Source: Russula earlei (lineage: Eukaryota; Basidiomycota; Agaricomycetes; Russulales; Russulaceae). Taken from it: a stretch of 64,000 nucleotides of DNA. How positions within the stretch are numbered: the first letter of the stretch is position 1; the number at the start of each line of letters is the position of its first letter. A program made the position numbers and the translations under genes. Below the pieces are notes generated by a model. The model was not told the DNA's origin and did no database searches. It was given only the letters and a program-made list of their open reading frames with translations. The stretch is taken from the NCBI GenBank assembly GCA_025769875.1, contig JAGFNK010000079.1:62001-126000 (forward strand), written 5' to 3'. Positions 61,556 through 64,000 of this stretch are shown here, in pieces.

Positions 61556-63882
61556 TCAAAATTTCGCTCCAGTCCAGAAACCAGTGGCAACTCCCTCAAC
61601 GCCGAAGTCGCCGAATCTCGTGTCCCCTTCCAACTCCGTGCCATACATCGTTCGCCGCACAAGAGCTGCTGGTGTATCCTCGGATCTCATTGGTAACGAG
61701 GTCATCCCTAAGCCGGCGCCGACTTCATTGCTGGACGTTCTCCGTCGGTTATCAATTGGGTCAGGATCAAAGCTTGCTGCGTCATGAGGTGGGTGTGGGG
61801 GGGTATGGAGTAACGAAGTAGGGTCAATCGCAGATCCGTGATTGCCCGAGAAACCGGGCAGACTCCTGCTTTCCGGTGAGAGTCCGAATGGGCGGAAAGC
61901 CTCACTCTGCGACGGTCGTCTGACGGCGCGGTGGGGGATTGGTGCGGGACTAGGAGAGTGCGGTCGTTCAGGATATGGAAGAGTACCCAGCGTTGGCGAG
62001 CTCGACGGATCGAGTAATGGCGCAGTGGGAACTGGTGTCGAGGTCGCTGGCGGCTGTGTCACACCAGGGAAGGCAAACGTAAATGGATGATTCTCTGCGG
62101 CTGGGTACGGGTTTAGTTGAGAATCAGTTGGGTGGAGGTTAGTCGGGTTGTCGAAAAAATCAAAATCCTGATCCGTAAATATCACGTCACCAACCACGTG
62201 ATCTCGCGAAGCCGCCGTAGATGATCTGTCTGGTCGTCTTGGGGTCGTCTCAGACGGTGGGCTACGGGTGTTCATTTCGGGTTGCTCGTGCGCAGCTGTA
62301 TTCGAAGGGCCTGCAGGAGGTGCCTCGGGTTCATCGTCTGCTGACCGCTCTTTCTTTGCACGCTTTCGGCCCTGATGATGAAGAGCCACGTGTGACTCCT
62401 TGTCTGCTATGTCCTCCTGATCAGTCTCGGATGCTGTGGTAGAATCACCGGCATCGGCAGATCGTTGTCGCCTTCCTAAGATACTCGTTCGCATCGGTGC
62501 ATCCCGGGAAGGGGGTTTCGCTGGCGAACCTGCAGGGGGTGGTGGGTATTCGAATGCGGGGCTTGATTGGTGCACCCGTGAATGCCTCGTTGATTCGATC
62601 GGACGGTGTGGTCTGTGCGGGAGAGTGAATCAAAAAGTCGAATCATAGATATCTAGAATTTACCTAACGTTTGTTAGATGAGAGGAGCTATCAGGGCGCA
62701 TTGTTGTCGGAGTAGAGATGTTAGGGGAGTCATGCAGGGGTTCTGAGTCTCCACTTTGACGAATGCGACTCAATTCCGCCTGTAACTGTTCCATAGAGCA
62801 TCTCAAGAGTTGGATGGATTCTGCGTGCCGTTGTAATTCCCGCAACTCGTTTGTTACTGTCATAACTCTGTCATTGAGCGCAGCTACTTCTCGAGCATGA
62901 GCTGATGCCTGTTGTTGGATTTGCTTTTGCAGTGATGCTACTGTGTGTTGTAAGGGTCGTACCTATAAGAATATGAGAGAGGAGAGACCCAGAGAGGCAA
63001 TTACACACCTGTTCCTCTACAATTTCCCCGATACCCGCCTTGTTTGTGGCAATGTCCACGATGGAAGCTCTGCGTATGCGACCATTTTCGATTGGCCGTG
63101 GTGGGGGGGTTCCGTGGTTGGATGGGGCTGGTGGTGCACCTTCGGGAGTGCCTGTCGAGTGCAGTTCAAGTGACTCGTTACCCATGAGATATGTAAGCAC
63201 AGACCTGCACGGGGAGCAGATGGTCGATCTGAATAGGGTATGTTGCAAAGGGGAGACAAAATGGTGCGGACGAACCTTCCACTATAAGAGCTGACGAGGG
63301 TTTTACCCCACGACCACTCCGTGACCGAGTGCCCTTTGTCGCGCTGACCGATCTGGTCGCTGGCCTGGGACCTCTTCCCCCGGCAACCGCGGGACGCCCA
63401 ATGCCCAATTGTAGTTGAGCATCCCGAGCCTTCCTCGTCCGAGTCATAGGACCGGGATGAATACCTGATGGGGCGTCGGACTCGGGTTTCACAGCATGGT
63501 CGTCCTCATCCTCATCGGTATCTGAGTGCACAATCATAGTGCTCGTCGAGTGTAGACGCGACCGGGTTGATGGTTGTCGGCCGATGTTGCGAGTGGACGC
63601 GGCACGACGATGGGAGGTGCGGCGGGATTGTGAGCTGGGAATGAGAGATAAGGCGCACCCGAAGCTCGAGAGGATAGGGTACGAACGGGGGAGAGTCTAG
63701 AAGTAGTTCAATCATTGCCTCGGTCTTTAGATTTGCCTTGAGGCCACGTTCCTGGACGGATTCAACGCGTGCGCAATAGAGGTGACAGAAGTGAAATCAA
63801 GACGGACCTTGCATACCCTCTGTAGATCGGACCGCTTCATACCCTCGAGAAGTTCCCTTGTCAATAGAGACTGATTTGTCAT
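61556..63882 (-). CDS. SAP-like domain, coiled-coil nuclear protein, unknown
   Basis: Exons 63882-63808, 63751-63687, 63634-63272, about 63204-63009 (or from 63228), 62962-62664 and 62612-61556 give about 684 residues. The N-terminus (LTRELLEGMKRSDLQRVCKE, GLKANLKTEAMIELLLDSP) has the helix-turn-helix pattern of SAP domains, which bind AT-rich DNA or RNA. Then come an Arg/Ser-rich basic region with RTRKARDAQ and RSRSGRGVKPS, a coiled coil (REVAALNDRVMTVTNELREL), a Pro-rich region with GRKRAKKE (likely nuclear signal) and a long disordered C-terminus. I recognise it as a basidiomycete protein type without known role; nuclear and nucleic-acid-bound is an inference. The third intron has two possible acceptors that both keep frame. 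The start at 63882 is the first ATG before the SAP-like helix. Confidence 0.68.
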
Positions 63883-64000
63883 GTGAGAAAGGGAGGGAGG
63901 GGATATAGGAGAGGAGAGAGAAAGGCTAACACCCGTGACCTCATCGCCAAGTAAGGCCAATTTCCACTTTCCAACACGGCCAAAGTCGATCAAACAATCA

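Overview
The window is nuclear DNA of a filamentous basidiomycete, most likely an Agaricomycete. Genes are packed at roughly one per 1.6 kb and are cut by many short introns (mostly 45-70 nt, GT-AG, often with a CTGAC/CTGAT-like branch point). The products are fungal housekeeping proteins, and several exist only in the Agaricomycotina style (a conserved four-helix membrane protein, an Ssh4-like SPRY adaptor, a PY-tailed Pil1). I see no transposon, tRNA, rRNA, CRISPR or prokaryotic signal. All gene models below were built by eye from splice signals, reading frame and remembered family conservation; no search was run.

Layout. 0-15 kb: end of cytosolic aspartyl-tRNA synthetase, a small membrane protein, the SPRY/Rsp5-adaptor gene (-), SNF4/AMPK gamma (+), VAM7 (+), MTM1 carrier (-), PIL1 eisosome protein (-), eIF4E (-), then a divergent pair of distantly related, uncharacterised paralogs (11.2-14.1 kb). 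14.5-31 kb: SPF30, RIO2, NAA40, a complex I ESSS-type subunit, glycine cleavage H protein, mitochondrial EF-Tu, PEX14, a GRIP golgin, a secreted RlpA/expansin-like protein and eIF3h. 31-40 kb: a ZRC1-type zinc transporter, a 3.5-kb gene-poor stretch with a diverged duplicated segment, SNAPC3, an NPC2/ML-domain protein and a small unknown protein. 40-48 kb: Mediator MED5, TFIIF-beta, a four-TM protein and a second copy of the small unknown family. 48-51 kb: a 2.9-kb stretch with no convincing gene. 51-64 kb: mitochondrial ACP, La protein, uL13, cyclin H, CBF5, eL22, a TEY MAP kinase and a SAP-like protein.

Many genes are head-to-head with less than about 260 bp between start codons (SPRY gene/SNF4, RIO2/NAA40, TUF1/PEX14, eIF3h/ZRC1, TFIIF-beta/four-TM, ACP/La, CBF5/eL22), so shared promoters are likely. 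There is no metabolic cluster. Themes that recur are transcription (MED5, TFIIF-beta, cyclin H, SNAPC3), translation and ribosome biogenesis (eIF4E, eIF3h, uL13, eL22, RIO2, CBF5, La) and mitochondria (MTM1, GCV3, TUF1, ACP1, ESSS).

The main points worth following are the divergent paralog pair sharing an identical 157-nt exon, a second intron-sharing family of two small unknown proteins, a perfect 44-nt palindrome carrying a TATA motif on each strand between two divergent genes, a cluster of six (perhaps seven) GC-AG introns, a VAM7 homologue whose zero-layer Gln appears to be His, and eight single-base frame breaks in five conserved genes that look more like consensus errors than biology.
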